A stretch of 64,000 bases of DNA from Desmonostoc muscorum FACHB-395 (GTDB lineage Bacteria; Cyanobacteriota; Cyanobacteriia; Cyanobacteriales; Nostocaceae). Of the stretch, positions 19,101-25,758 are shown piece by piece. The notes beneath the pieces are model-generated. The model had not been told where the DNA came from, did no database searches, and was given only the letters and a program-made list of their open reading frames with translations. Position 1 is the first letter of the stretch. Each line of letters begins with the position of its first letter. Where the stretch lies: contig NZ_JACJSF010000004.1 in assembly GCF_014698035.1 (NCBI RefSeq), positions 124,001 to 188,000 on the forward strand. Direction: 5' to 3'. Position numbers and translations under genes: made by a program.

Positions 19101-19234
19101 TATGTTATTATGCTGTTAGTTATGCCTTCAATGAGGGCTGGTTTATCCGCTAGCTCTATTGCTCGTTGCAATACAAATTCTGTCAGTGGCTGTTTAGGGA
19201 TAGGAATGTCAGGGTATGGACTACCAAAAATCAT
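16130..19234 (-). CDS. Carboxylic-acid-reductase-like protein: adenylation, carrier, thioester reductase
   Basis: A 1034-residue three-domain enzyme. An N-terminal adenylation domain of the 4-coumarate-CoA ligase type has YSSGTTGMPKG (178-188), YGTTE (about 318), GDIVYIDEDGYFYIVDR (400-416) and catalytic Lys505 (KSASGK). A carrier domain has the phosphopantetheine Ser584 in RLDSL. A C-terminal NAD(P)-dependent reductase has TGATGFLG (672-679) and the YSQSK Tyr831/Lys835 pair. This organisation activates a carboxylic acid, holds it as a thioester and releases an aldehyde or alcohol. It is shorter than typical CARs (about 1170 residues). Its start lies 48 bp below the stop of the small peptide gene at 19283-19384. 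The substrate is unknown; the 4CL-like domain hints at an aryl or fatty acid. Confidence 0.9.
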   Translation of the reverse strand: MIFGSPYPDIPIPKQPLTEFVLQRAIELADKPALIEGITNSIITYKQLAESIRKVAFGLAARGFSKGDVLGIYSPNIPEYAIAFHAVVTLGGIVTTVNPSYTAEELAYQLNDASAKYLITIPDLVAQALEAVDRSKVEEVFVFGEADGAISFSILLEGEEEIPKVQINPQEDLVALLYSSGTTGMPKGVMHTHHTFVANFHQFQNCESVSEADAIIGVLPFFHAYGLVMLNYSLACGATVVTMPRFDLEAFLSLIEKHKITRIHIVPPILLALAKQPLVDKYDLSSLRVLTSGAAPLSHQLIEECEQRLANCVVKQAYGTTETFVTTYTPDERHKIKLGSVGQCLPHVECQIIDVDTQQPLGVNQPGELWVRGPQIMKGYLNNPEATANAIDRDSWYHTGDIVYIDEDGYFYIVDRIKELIKCNGYSIAPAELEAVLLSHPAVADACVVKSPHPSSGEVPKAFVVLKDSATPEQIMEFVAGQVAPHKTIRRLEFVDKIPKSASGKILRRVLAQQELRNIKEASSDEQPLQQRLEFLEQLDDGSLGQRQELLIAYIREQFIKVLGINTSQNLDIEKPLHELRLDSLMNIDLKNRIDTELGVDIPIEMFLGNSNINQLVNLLLQQLTAKNTSFANNLSSELATDLNSEVVLDSTIFPKYPSESFVTEPAAILLTGATGFLGAFLLQELLLKTQADIYCLVRSIDAESGKIRLQNNLESYGIWHDDFADRIIPVLGDLSQPLLGFSSQDFQKMSSIIDVIYHNAAWINYVYPYSALKPTNVLGTQEILRLASCIKTKSVHYISTIAVFESSAYAGKVVTESDQLAHSEGMRLAYSQSKWVAEKLVMLASDRGIPVAIYRPPFISGHSQTGAWYKDDVICRTIKGCIQMGSMTDITDTLDLAPVDYLSQSIVYLSKQQDSLGKAFHLNNPKPISWKELTDFICSRGYQIEHIAYKDWQIKLNNSVRSQENPLYHLLPFYHKQYQQSTEPKISCLATQDALAGSSIMCPPVNTQLLNTYFSYFLLSGWLGVSPPSNKLA

Positions 19235-19282
19235 TAGAATTTATTTTTTGAGCAGATATTTATAGGACAAAACTTTTCATAC

Positions 19283-19384
19283 CTAATTGCAGCAAGCGGA
19301 ACTAACAAAGACTTGCTTAAACGTTCCAGATGCTTGCTGCGACTTGTAAGTAGACTTTAGTTTGCTAGTTGTTGTGGTTGTCAT
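19283..19384 (-). CDS. 33-residue Cys-Cys-ended peptide, first gene of the cluster
   Basis: A short gene not normally called by ORF finders. ATG at 19384 is preceded by a strong Shine-Dalgarno GGAGAG (plus-strand 19393-19398) with an 8-nt spacer. The peptide starts MTTTTTSKLKS, is Ser/Thr/Lys/Gln-rich with no acidic residue, and ends FVSSACCN before TAG. A basic leader-like part and a Cys-containing tail directly upstream (48 bp) of an adenylation-reductase enzyme, a methyltransferase and a radical SAM enzyme suggest a RiPP precursor or scaffold peptide. No homologue is recognised. The DNA also contains an inverted repeat (GCAGCAAGC at 19289-19297, GCTTGCTGC at 19332-19340) that could be a translated attenuator-like hairpin, so a leader peptide is the alternative. 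Confidence 0.6.
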   Translation of the reverse strand: MTTTTTSKLKSTYKSQQASGTFKQVFVSSACCN

Positions 19385-19469
19385 TGTTTAAGCTCTCCAA
19401 ATTGATTGGAATGCATAACACCACACTTTATCTTTCTTAACGTCTCAGACTTTTAATAAGAATGCAAGA

Positions 19470-19496
19470 ACAGTTAAGACACTTAAGACAGTTAAC
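19470..19496. promoter_or_regulatory. Three tandem 9-bp repeats upstream of the peptide-CAR-OMT-radical SAM group
   Basis: Plus-strand ACAGTTAAG, ACACTTAAG, ACAGTTAAC in direct succession, consensus ACA(G/C)TTAA(G/C), about 86 bp before the peptide start codon. The minus-strand unit (G/C)TTAA(C/G)TGT resembles the TTAA core of cyanobacterial Pho boxes, but those have an 11-bp period, so this is probably the operator of another regulator. A TATAAT-like box lies further upstream (minus strand, about 19526-19531). Regulation is inferred only from position and repetition. Confidence 0.45.
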
Positions 19497-19747
19497 ACGA
19501 TATATAATTTATTCAGATAAATATATTATATTCTATAAGTTTTACTTAACTTTTCTCAATTATTTGTGAAAAAGAATCTTACCTAAACAACTTAGGAAAA
19601 ATAAAAAATTTGATAATGCGTTATGTGCTGTACCATCTTTTGGCTAAATCACAACAGCAAAAAAAAAGCCCTAATACACTTTAAATATCCGTTTTAAAGA
19701 GTTGCTGTTTGATCGATTATTCTTTTACCTTGACTTTTGCACACCTA

Positions 19748-19914
19748 TTGACATCCTCACCGCCGTGAACGCACGGTGATTCTGGAGGAATGAGTAATAA
19801 GTAATAAATAATGAGTAAATACCTATTTTTCATCCACTCATTACTCATTACTCCTTACTCATTACTTTAAAGCCGTGCTGGAAACACAGGGTTTAAAACC
19901 CATTTTTCTGATAA
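19748..19914. mobile_element. MITE with IS200/IS605-type hairpin ends, copy A
   Basis: About 167 bp, from TTGACATCCTCACC to CCCATTTTTCTGATAA. The left subterminal hairpin is CCGTGAACGCACGG, and the right one is imperfect (CCGTG ctggaaa CACAG). Between them are TGAGTAATAAGTAAT reiterations. The same ends flank TnpB-carrying IS200/IS605 elements in cyanobacteria, but no transposase is present, so this is a non-autonomous derivative. It is nearly identical, in reverse orientation, to the copy at 25107-25280. Confidence 0.72.
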
Positions 19915-19948
19915 CAGGAAGCGCATTTGTTTTTGAATTTTGAATTGT

Positions 19949-21502
19949 TTAACTATTGATTTCTTCATCATGTTCAACTACTTCAGATTTATCTTGTAAC
20001 GGCTTCACTACCCGTGCGATCGCTTCTTGAATAAAAGCTTTAATAAATTCATCTCGGCGATTAATTTGAAACTGTTTCTGCACAACTTCCGTCATTCCAC
20101 CATCACCCCAATCTTGATCGTGACGAAAATATTCAATAAAACTTTTACCAGCAATTCGCGTTAAATAAGCTGCTGTCACACCTTGAATCGCCCGACCAAT
20201 AAGAAAGGTAGCAACATTGAGTTGCAACGCTGTAGATAATAATTGAATTGCTCCCTTGACAATGCCCAAACTAGCAATAGTTTTCGCTAAAGAAAGAGCT
20301 AACTCTCGTCCCCGTTCCATATTTAATTCACAGCCGTAGACTCTGCCAATTTCTACAACCATTTGAGCATTAACAGCTGCTGTTGCTAATAAATCTACTA
20401 CTGGTATTGGTGTGACTGACACCACACCAGCACCAATCCATTGAAACCGTTCTACGATTTTGTCAGCTTGACGGCGACGCTGACCATCGATGAGTTTTCG
20501 CGCCTCGTCTCCCAATCGCAGAGATTGCAAAAGAATGTTATCCGCCACCAAATCTTCACCTTCGGCGCGTAAAACAGCAGCCGTGCGTCGCAGTAAAGGG
20601 ACAATATCGGGTTCCGGCTGGTAGGTTTCGCCAGTTTCTAGTTGTGCAGATTGGGGATTAGCTGCGATCGCCACCACATCATTAGTAGCAATAAATCCCC
20701 GTACCCGTTGACGCAACCTAGCGAGGATGGATTCTTTATCTTCATCTGTATATAAATCGGTTTTGTTGAGAACTAGGAGCGATCGCTTCCCAATTTCTGC
20801 TAATCCCCGCAACGGCTCATATTCTGAGCGTCGTAAGTCATTATCCACCACAAATAACAGTAAATCTGCTTCTGTTGCCAGTTCTCGCGCCATTTGTTCG
20901 CGTTCTGTTCCCGCCACACCCGCTTCTAAAATCCCTGGCGTATCTGTAATTAAAATCTTGCGTTCTAATCCCTTCAACCGCAGACAATAGGTTTCTCCAA
21001 CCTGGGTTGTACCCATCGGTGCATCCACTTGACCTACCATGCGTCCCATAATCGCATTAACTAGGGAAGTTTTGCCAGCACTCCCCGTACCAAATACCAC
21101 TACTTGAATTTCACCCCGTGCTAAGTTCGCTTCAATCTCCCGCGATCGACTTAATAAAGCCTGACGTGTGACTTCATCTTGAATTTGCGCTACCTGTTGG
21201 CGCACAGCTTGGAGAGTTGTAGAAGCAGCGTCAGATTTAGCAGCAGGAATTTGCGCCGCAGTTACTCGCTTGGGGTTGCGGCGCGATCGCTTTTCCCCAG
21301 ATTGAATTACCAATACATAATAGACAAAAGCCGCAACCAAGGCTCCTATGAGGACAATCAGCAGCAACAGCAGCAAATTGCCAAGCAACGGCGAATAGGA
21401 TAATTGCCAATAGAGGCGTGATAGGGAATCAATTAGCCATAGGGCTAGCCCCAAAATGACTATCAGACCAACAATTAGCGTTACTATGCGCGACAGAGGC
21501 AT
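19949..21502 (-). CDS. Membrane GTPase with C-terminal DUF697
   Basis: A 517-residue protein. Two N-terminal membrane spans (about 7-27 and 40-66) precede a dynamin/Era-like G domain: P-loop GTGSAGKTSLVNAIMG (about 138-153), G3 DTPG (about 188) and G4 NKTD (about 246). The C-terminal half has hydrophobic segments typical of DUF697, as in YcjF-type proteins. Such GTPases are conserved in cyanobacteria and are linked to membrane or envelope stress, without a defined substrate. It is on the same strand as the biosynthetic group but separated from it by 565 bp containing the MITE, so it is treated as independent. Confidence 0.88.
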   Translation of the reverse strand: MPLSRIVTLIVGLIVILGLALWLIDSLSRLYWQLSYSPLLGNLLLLLLIVLIGALVAAFVYYVLVIQSGEKRSRRNPKRVTAAQIPAAKSDAASTTLQAVRQQVAQIQDEVTRQALLSRSREIEANLARGEIQVVVFGTGSAGKTSLVNAIMGRMVGQVDAPMGTTQVGETYCLRLKGLERKILITDTPGILEAGVAGTEREQMARELATEADLLLFVVDNDLRRSEYEPLRGLAEIGKRSLLVLNKTDLYTDEDKESILARLRQRVRGFIATNDVVAIAANPQSAQLETGETYQPEPDIVPLLRRTAAVLRAEGEDLVADNILLQSLRLGDEARKLIDGQRRRQADKIVERFQWIGAGVVSVTPIPVVDLLATAAVNAQMVVEIGRVYGCELNMERGRELALSLAKTIASLGIVKGAIQLLSTALQLNVATFLIGRAIQGVTAAYLTRIAGKSFIEYFRHDQDWGDGGMTEVVQKQFQINRRDEFIKAFIQEAIARVVKPLQDKSEVVEHDEEINS

Positions 21503-21525
21503 GGCTGGGAAAGATTAGTGGGTAT

Positions 21526-21782
21526 TTCAGTAGGTAGATGCTTCTGATCTTAATAGTTTCGCCTGGATTTCTCACTAGTGAGAAATTAAGGAGTGTGGGA
21601 GGTGTGGGAGGTGTGGGAGGTATGGGAGGTGTGGGAGGTATGGGAGGTGTGGGAGGTGTGGGAGGATGGGGAAGAAATCTGACCCCGCAAACGAGTCGCA
21701 CCTCCCCACACTCCCCACACCTCCCACACTCCCCCGGCTCTCCCTTCAGTAGGCAGATACTTATAATCTTCATAGTTTCAGT
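21526..21782. repeat. GGTGTGGGAG tandem array with inverse copy, flanked by direct repeats
   Basis: 21590-21668 consists of about eight 10-bp units GGTGTGGGAG or GGTATGGGAG. An inverse C-rich tract (CTCCCCACACCTCCCACACT) follows at about 21700-21735, so the two can pair as a long stem. Imperfect direct repeats of about 33 bp (TTCAGTAGGTAGATGCTTCT and TTCAGTAGGCAGATACTTAT) begin at about 21526 and 21746. ORFs on both strands here encode only low-complexity Gly or Pro repeats and are not believed. Confidence 0.7.
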
Positions 21783-21919
21783 ATTTTTGACCAGGGTAGA
21801 AAAAACCCCTTTTGATAAACTAAGAGCGAATTTTGTATTAAATGTGTTCTCACTTGCGGCTGGATTTCTTGTTTTTGATGAAAAACCACGTATTAAAAAA
21901 TTCAACAACGAGTAATACC

Positions 21920-23641
21920 ATGACTGCGATACCTAAATTAAAATACTTTAACTGGGTTCAACAGAGATTCCATCGCCTTAGTATTCGGCAAAAAATTTTT
22001 TATGGATACGGTTTGGCTTTGGGAGTTGCAGTTTTAGGAACGACAGCAGGGTTGGTAATAGGCGATCGCTACTTTCAACAAGCCAGACAACAGATTATAT
22101 TGGTAGACGAAGAAGGAAGCTTGTTAAGTATTTTGCAAGGCGAACTGTTAGAAATACAGATCCACCAAAAAGAAATAGTGCCTTTTTTACAGCAGCCACA
22201 AGCGTTGCAAAGGGGAATTTCTCATTTCAAAACCGATTTAGCGGATGCAGAAACGCTGATTTCTCAGGCACAAGAATTTAGTCAAAACAGTTCCCAAGAG
22301 GATTTACAAGCTCTGCTTACAAAGCATAACAGCACAATAGCCAAATATTTTGAACAACTCAGGTCGCTGATTCGGCAAATTTTGCCATTAACTTCACAGC
22401 CAGAGGGAGCTATAAAAGTACAGCAATTAATCTCGAAATTCAGCCAAAGTCAGGATGTTCTAAAGTTTTACCAATTTGCCCATGAGTTAACTGATTTTGC
22501 CAAAACACTTCAAAAACGCCAACAGGAAGCTCATCTAGCCCAGAATCAGGCTACACTCATCCAAGCTCAGATTATTCTTGGTAGTATGCTGCTGTCAATA
22601 GCGATCGCTGCTATCCTAGCTTTCTACACCAGTACAATCATTGCTTATCCGATTAAAGCGGTGACAGATATCGCCCAAAAAGTTAGCCAAGAAGCCAATT
22701 TTGACTTGCAAGCGCCCGTAATTACCCAAGATGAAGTTGGAGCTTTAACTAATTCCCTTAACCAGCTAATTCGACAGGTGAAGCACCTTTTAGAAGAACA
22801 ACAAGCTGAGTCCCAAGTACGACTAATTCAAAGTGAAAAAATGTCTAGTTTGGGAAGAATGCTGGCTGGTGTTGCCCACGAAATTAATAATCCTGTAAAT
22901 TTCATTTCTGGCAACCTCGTACATGCAAAAAACTATACTGACGATTTATTAGCATTACTGCAAGTATATAAAGCCGAAGTTCCTCAGCCTTCCACTGCCG
23001 TGCAAACTCTAGCAGAAGAAATTGATTTGGAGTTTCTAGAAGTCGATTTGCCAAAACTCTTTAATTCAATGAAAGTTGGCGCTGAACGCACGCGAGAAAT
23101 TGTCCGAAGTTTGAAAGATTTCTCTCGTTTAGACGATGGAGAAGCACAGTTAGTCGACCTACACGCTTGTCTAGATAGTACATTATTGATTCTGAATAAT
23201 CGCCTGAAAAATGGCATTAACCTTGTTCGTAGCTATGGAGAGATTCCAGAGGTTCCAGGTTATACAGGTTTACTTTATCAAGTATTTATGAATCTTCTCA
23301 GCAATGCACTTGATGCTTTAGAGCAAAAATCAGATGAAAATCCCGAATTTGTCCCTGAAATCACTATTATTACAGAATGCTGGGAGAATGATTTGGTAAT
23401 AGTGCGAATTGCCGACAACGGCCCTGGTATTTCACCAGAAAATCAGAAAAAGATATTTGAAACATTTTTTACCACCAAGCCACGAGGCATTGGTACTGGT
23501 TTAGGGCTAGCGATCGCATATCAAATTGTGGTAGAAAAACATCAAGGTAAGATTACCTGCCAATCTGAGTTAGATAAAGGTACAGAGTTTGCGATCGCTC
23601 TGCCCACCGCAGGTATAACTTTACCAATTTCTCATCCTTAA
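21920..23641 (+). CDS. HAMP-domain sensor histidine kinase
   Basis: A 573-residue membrane kinase when started at ATG 21920. An upstream in-frame ATG at 21842 adds 26 unconvincing residues from the repeat-rich leader. TM1 (about 22-46), an extracytoplasmic helical region (about 50-215), TM2 (about 220-245), HAMP (about 245-297), coiled linker, HisKA with His320 (GVAHEINNPVNFISGN), and HATPase_c (NLLSNALDALEQ, DNGPGI, GTGLGLAIA). No receiver is fused and no response regulator is adjacent. The kinase core is closely related to the REC-kinase at 8874-10169. The periplasmic helical bundle suggests a ligand or conformational sensor; the signal is unknown. Confidence 0.9.
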   Translation: MTAIPKLKYFNWVQQRFHRLSIRQKIFYGYGLALGVAVLGTTAGLVIGDRYFQQARQQIILVDEEGSLLSILQGELLEIQIHQKEIVPFLQQPQALQRGISHFKTDLADAETLISQAQEFSQNSSQEDLQALLTKHNSTIAKYFEQLRSLIRQILPLTSQPEGAIKVQQLISKFSQSQDVLKFYQFAHELTDFAKTLQKRQQEAHLAQNQATLIQAQIILGSMLLSIAIAAILAFYTSTIIAYPIKAVTDIAQKVSQEANFDLQAPVITQDEVGALTNSLNQLIRQVKHLLEEQQAESQVRLIQSEKMSSLGRMLAGVAHEINNPVNFISGNLVHAKNYTDDLLALLQVYKAEVPQPSTAVQTLAEEIDLEFLEVDLPKLFNSMKVGAERTREIVRSLKDFSRLDDGEAQLVDLHACLDSTLLILNNRLKNGINLVRSYGEIPEVPGYTGLLYQVFMNLLSNALDALEQKSDENPEFVPEITIITECWENDLVIVRIADNGPGISPENQKKIFETFFTTKPRGIGTGLGLAIAYQIVVEKHQGKITCQSELDKGTEFAIALPTAGITLPISHP

Positions 23642-23798
23642 GTTAGTAGCTTTTCAAAGTTAATTTTTTCATAATAATCAACAGCAAGTATAAGGTTGCG
23701 TGTTTAAATCTTTTTAGTGGACTGACGAAAGTTTGCCTACACAAACACTTCAAGCCAGTTTTGGCAAGCTTTTTGAGAACAAAGGGAGAAATAAATTT

Positions 23799-24323
23799 AT
23801 GGGACTTTTCGATCAAATTCTTGGTGCAGTTGCTAATCCCAATCAACAGGGAAGCTTAGGGCAACTGGGAGGAATTATTAACACTGTACAGCAATTGAGC
23901 CAAAGTACTGGTGCAGATCCTTCTACCATTCAATCAGTCTTGTCAATTGTCGGTGGTCAAGTGCGTTCCGCTTTACAAGACAAGCAAGCCACAGATGGTA
24001 ATGAAGCCGCACAAAGTTTAGTGAATCAATATGCTGGGACTTCGCCTAATCCCCAAGCCGTCAATTCGCTGTTTTCTCCTCAGATTCAACAACAGGTAGC
24101 TCAGATTGCTTCCCAGCGCACTGGATTGGATGCTGGTGTAGTTCAACAATTGCTACCTTTAGCAGTACCTTTAGTCCTGAATTTTCTGCAATCAGGTGCA
24201 AATGCTCAAAATCCCCAAGCTGGCGGTAATCCTGTACTGAATTCCTTCTTGGATGCTGACGGCGATGGTGATGTAGATATCGCTGATGCTATCCAAATGG
24301 CTAGTCGGTATATGAGACAGTAA
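23799..24323 (+). CDS. DUF937 (YidB-like) protein with C-terminal EF-hand loop
   Basis: A 174-residue protein. The start is placed at ATG 23799, preceded by AAAGGGAGA (23781-23789), rather than at an upstream in-frame codon at 23733. Residues 1-130 are the Gln/Ala-rich DUF937 region (GLFDQILGAV, then VQQLLPLAVPLVLNFLQSG). The tail carries DADGDGDVDIAD, a perfect 12-residue EF-hand/dockerin-type calcium loop (Asp at 1, 3, 5, 9, 12 and Gly6). DUF937 proteins have no established role. The calcium loop makes calcium-dependent assembly a reasonable inference. A TAGGCTAA/TTAGCCTA hairpin lies 45 bp downstream (24368-24388). Confidence 0.82.
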   Translation: MGLFDQILGAVANPNQQGSLGQLGGIINTVQQLSQSTGADPSTIQSVLSIVGGQVRSALQDKQATDGNEAAQSLVNQYAGTSPNPQAVNSLFSPQIQQQVAQIASQRTGLDAGVVQQLLPLAVPLVLNFLQSGANAQNPQAGGNPVLNSFLDADGDGDVDIADAIQMASRYMRQ

Positions 24324-24560
24324 GTAAGTTGGCACAATAAAATCAAACTATGTAAATAAAAAGGAACTAGGCTAAAACCCTTAGCCTATTGCCTATTTCC
24401 TTATCCCAAAGACAATTATTTACGCCCACTTACTTAATACTTTTCCTAACTCGAAACTCCCATTTGCTCAGACATCGGCAATTGGGCCTTGCTAGATATT
24501 TAGCTAAGGCATAGGCTGAGAAGATGAGAAATTTGTATGTGAATATAAATCAGACAGTCT

Positions 24561-25127
24561 ATGTCTAAACTTTTTGACTGTATTACAGACGAACTGCAAG
24601 ACTTTATTGCAGCCCAACACCTTTTCTTTGTTGGCTCTGCACCCTTGAGTCCTACGGGTCATGTTAATCTATCTCCTAAAGGTTTAGGATGCTTTCGCGT
24701 TCTCTCTCCCAAACAAGTAGGTTACGTAGACCTTACAGGCAGTGGTAACGAAACCTCAGCCCATTTGCAAGAAAATGGGCGGATAACCTTCATGTTTTGC
24801 GCCTTTGAAGAACCTGCATGTATCCTGCGTCTTTACGGTCAAGGAAACACGATTTTACCGGGTTCTCCAGAGTGGGACTCTCTGTACTCTCTGTTTTTAC
24901 CAATGCCTGGAACTCGCCAAATTATCGTCGCTGATATTGAAAAAATACAGACTTCTTGTGGTTTTGGCGTACCACTTTATGAATATCGAGGTCAGCGCCA
25001 GACTTTAGTAAACTGGGCTAGTAAAAAAGGTGAAGAAGGAGTTCGAGAATATCAACAGAAGAAAAATCTTGTCAGCATTGACGGTTTACCAACACCGCTA
25101 AGTAAATTATCAGAAAAATGGGTTTAA
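24561..25127 (+). CDS. Pyridoxamine 5'-phosphate oxidase family protein
   Basis: A 188-residue flavin-binding split-barrel protein. The N-terminal segment (FFVGSAPLSPTGHVNLSPKG, about 22-41), the central LTGSGNETSAHL (about 57-68) and RITFMFCAFEEPACILRLYG (about 74-93) match the general stress/PNPOx-like group, which uses FMN or F420 and is not the vitamin B6 enzyme itself. The stop codon and about the last six residues (LSEKWV) are encoded by the inserted MITE at 25107-25280, so the original C-terminus has been replaced. The fold core is intact, so the protein may still work. ATG 24561 is the only good start. Confidence 0.85.
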   Translation: MSKLFDCITDELQDFIAAQHLFFVGSAPLSPTGHVNLSPKGLGCFRVLSPKQVGYVDLTGSGNETSAHLQENGRITFMFCAFEEPACILRLYGQGNTILPGSPEWDSLYSLFLPMPGTRQIIVADIEKIQTSCGFGVPLYEYRGQRQTLVNWASKKGEEGVREYQQKKNLVSIDGLPTPLSKLSEKWV

Positions 25128-25280
25128 AACCCCGTGCTTCCATCACGGTTTTAAAGTAATGAGTAAGGAGTAATGAGTAATGAGTGGATGAAAAATGGGT
25201 ATTTACTCATTACTTATTACTTATTACTCATTACTCATTACTCCAGAATCATCGTGCGTTCACGGTGGTGAGGATGTCAA
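25107..25280. mobile_element. MITE with IS200/IS605-type ends, copy B, overlapping a gene end
   Basis: About 174 bp, the reverse complement of copy A (19748-19914) with only scattered differences. It begins TTATCAGAAAAATGGGTTT and ends GGTGAGGATGTCAA. Both subterminal hairpins are present (CCGTGCTTCCATCACGG and CGTGCGTTCACG). Its left end lies inside the reading frame of the PNPOx-like gene and supplies the TAA. No transposase is present. Confidence 0.75.
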
Positions 25281-25366
25281 CCTAAATTTTACAAAATCAC
25301 TACAATTTTTCCTCCCCCTGCTCCCTGCCCTTAAAGCGATGGGATATTTTTTTATTTGGAAGTCCC

Positions 25367-25543
25367 TTATGACCCTTTTGGGTTTGTGTCACCAGCAATT
25401 ATTGCTTGAAATAAGTTTCCAAGTAAAGAGAAAAATGCCGAAACTAACACTACCAGCATCAAACTAGCAAGGGCAGCAAAGGGAGAAATGATGAATAAGA
25501 GTAACAGTGCAAGCATCAAAATCGTTAGTAATGTCTTATTCAT
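25367..25543 (-). CDS. Small hydrophobic membrane protein, 58 residues
   Basis: A short ORF with ATG at 25543 that starts MNKTLLTILMLALLLLF and ends AGDTNPKGS. It is almost entirely hydrophobic, with one long or two short membrane helices (about 4-50). The ribosome site is weak (AGATGAAAAAAG). It resembles the small single-span proteins of unknown function that are frequent in cyanobacteria. It is supported by composition and start context only. It lies between the MITE and the DUF4336 gene; the remainder of 25281-25758 shows nothing else. Confidence 0.45.
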   Translation of the reverse strand: MNKTLLTILMLALLLLFIISPFAALASLMLVVLVSAFFSLLGNLFQAIIAGDTNPKGS

Positions 25544-25758
25544 CTTTTTTCATCTTTAATAGTTGCTATTCTCAAGTTAACCAACTAATCTATGAACTTG
25601 ACCACAGTCAATAGAAAGAATTAGTCTTAGTTCTCTGGTAGGAATTTGCAAGCTAATTGAGTGCCAAAGTTTAATTTAGAAATCAAAAATCGAACCGCTA
25701 TAGTTTTGCAGTCATAGCAATTTCTGATTCTCTAGCACAGCAGTTACAAAAAATTATC

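Noticed and set aside
19470-19496. Pho box
   Set aside because: TTAA cores repeat every 9 bp and not every 11 bp, and the flanking bases do not fit CTTAACCT.
21429-21915. Two overlapping ORFs (159 aa minus, 125 aa plus) over the G-rich array
   Set aside because: Both translate the tandem repeat into low-complexity Pro/Thr or Gly/Val strings and have no start context or family.
25195-25467. 90-codon plus-strand ORF
   Set aside because: Starts inside the MITE TTACTCATT tract and lies opposite the small membrane protein; composition is not protein-like.
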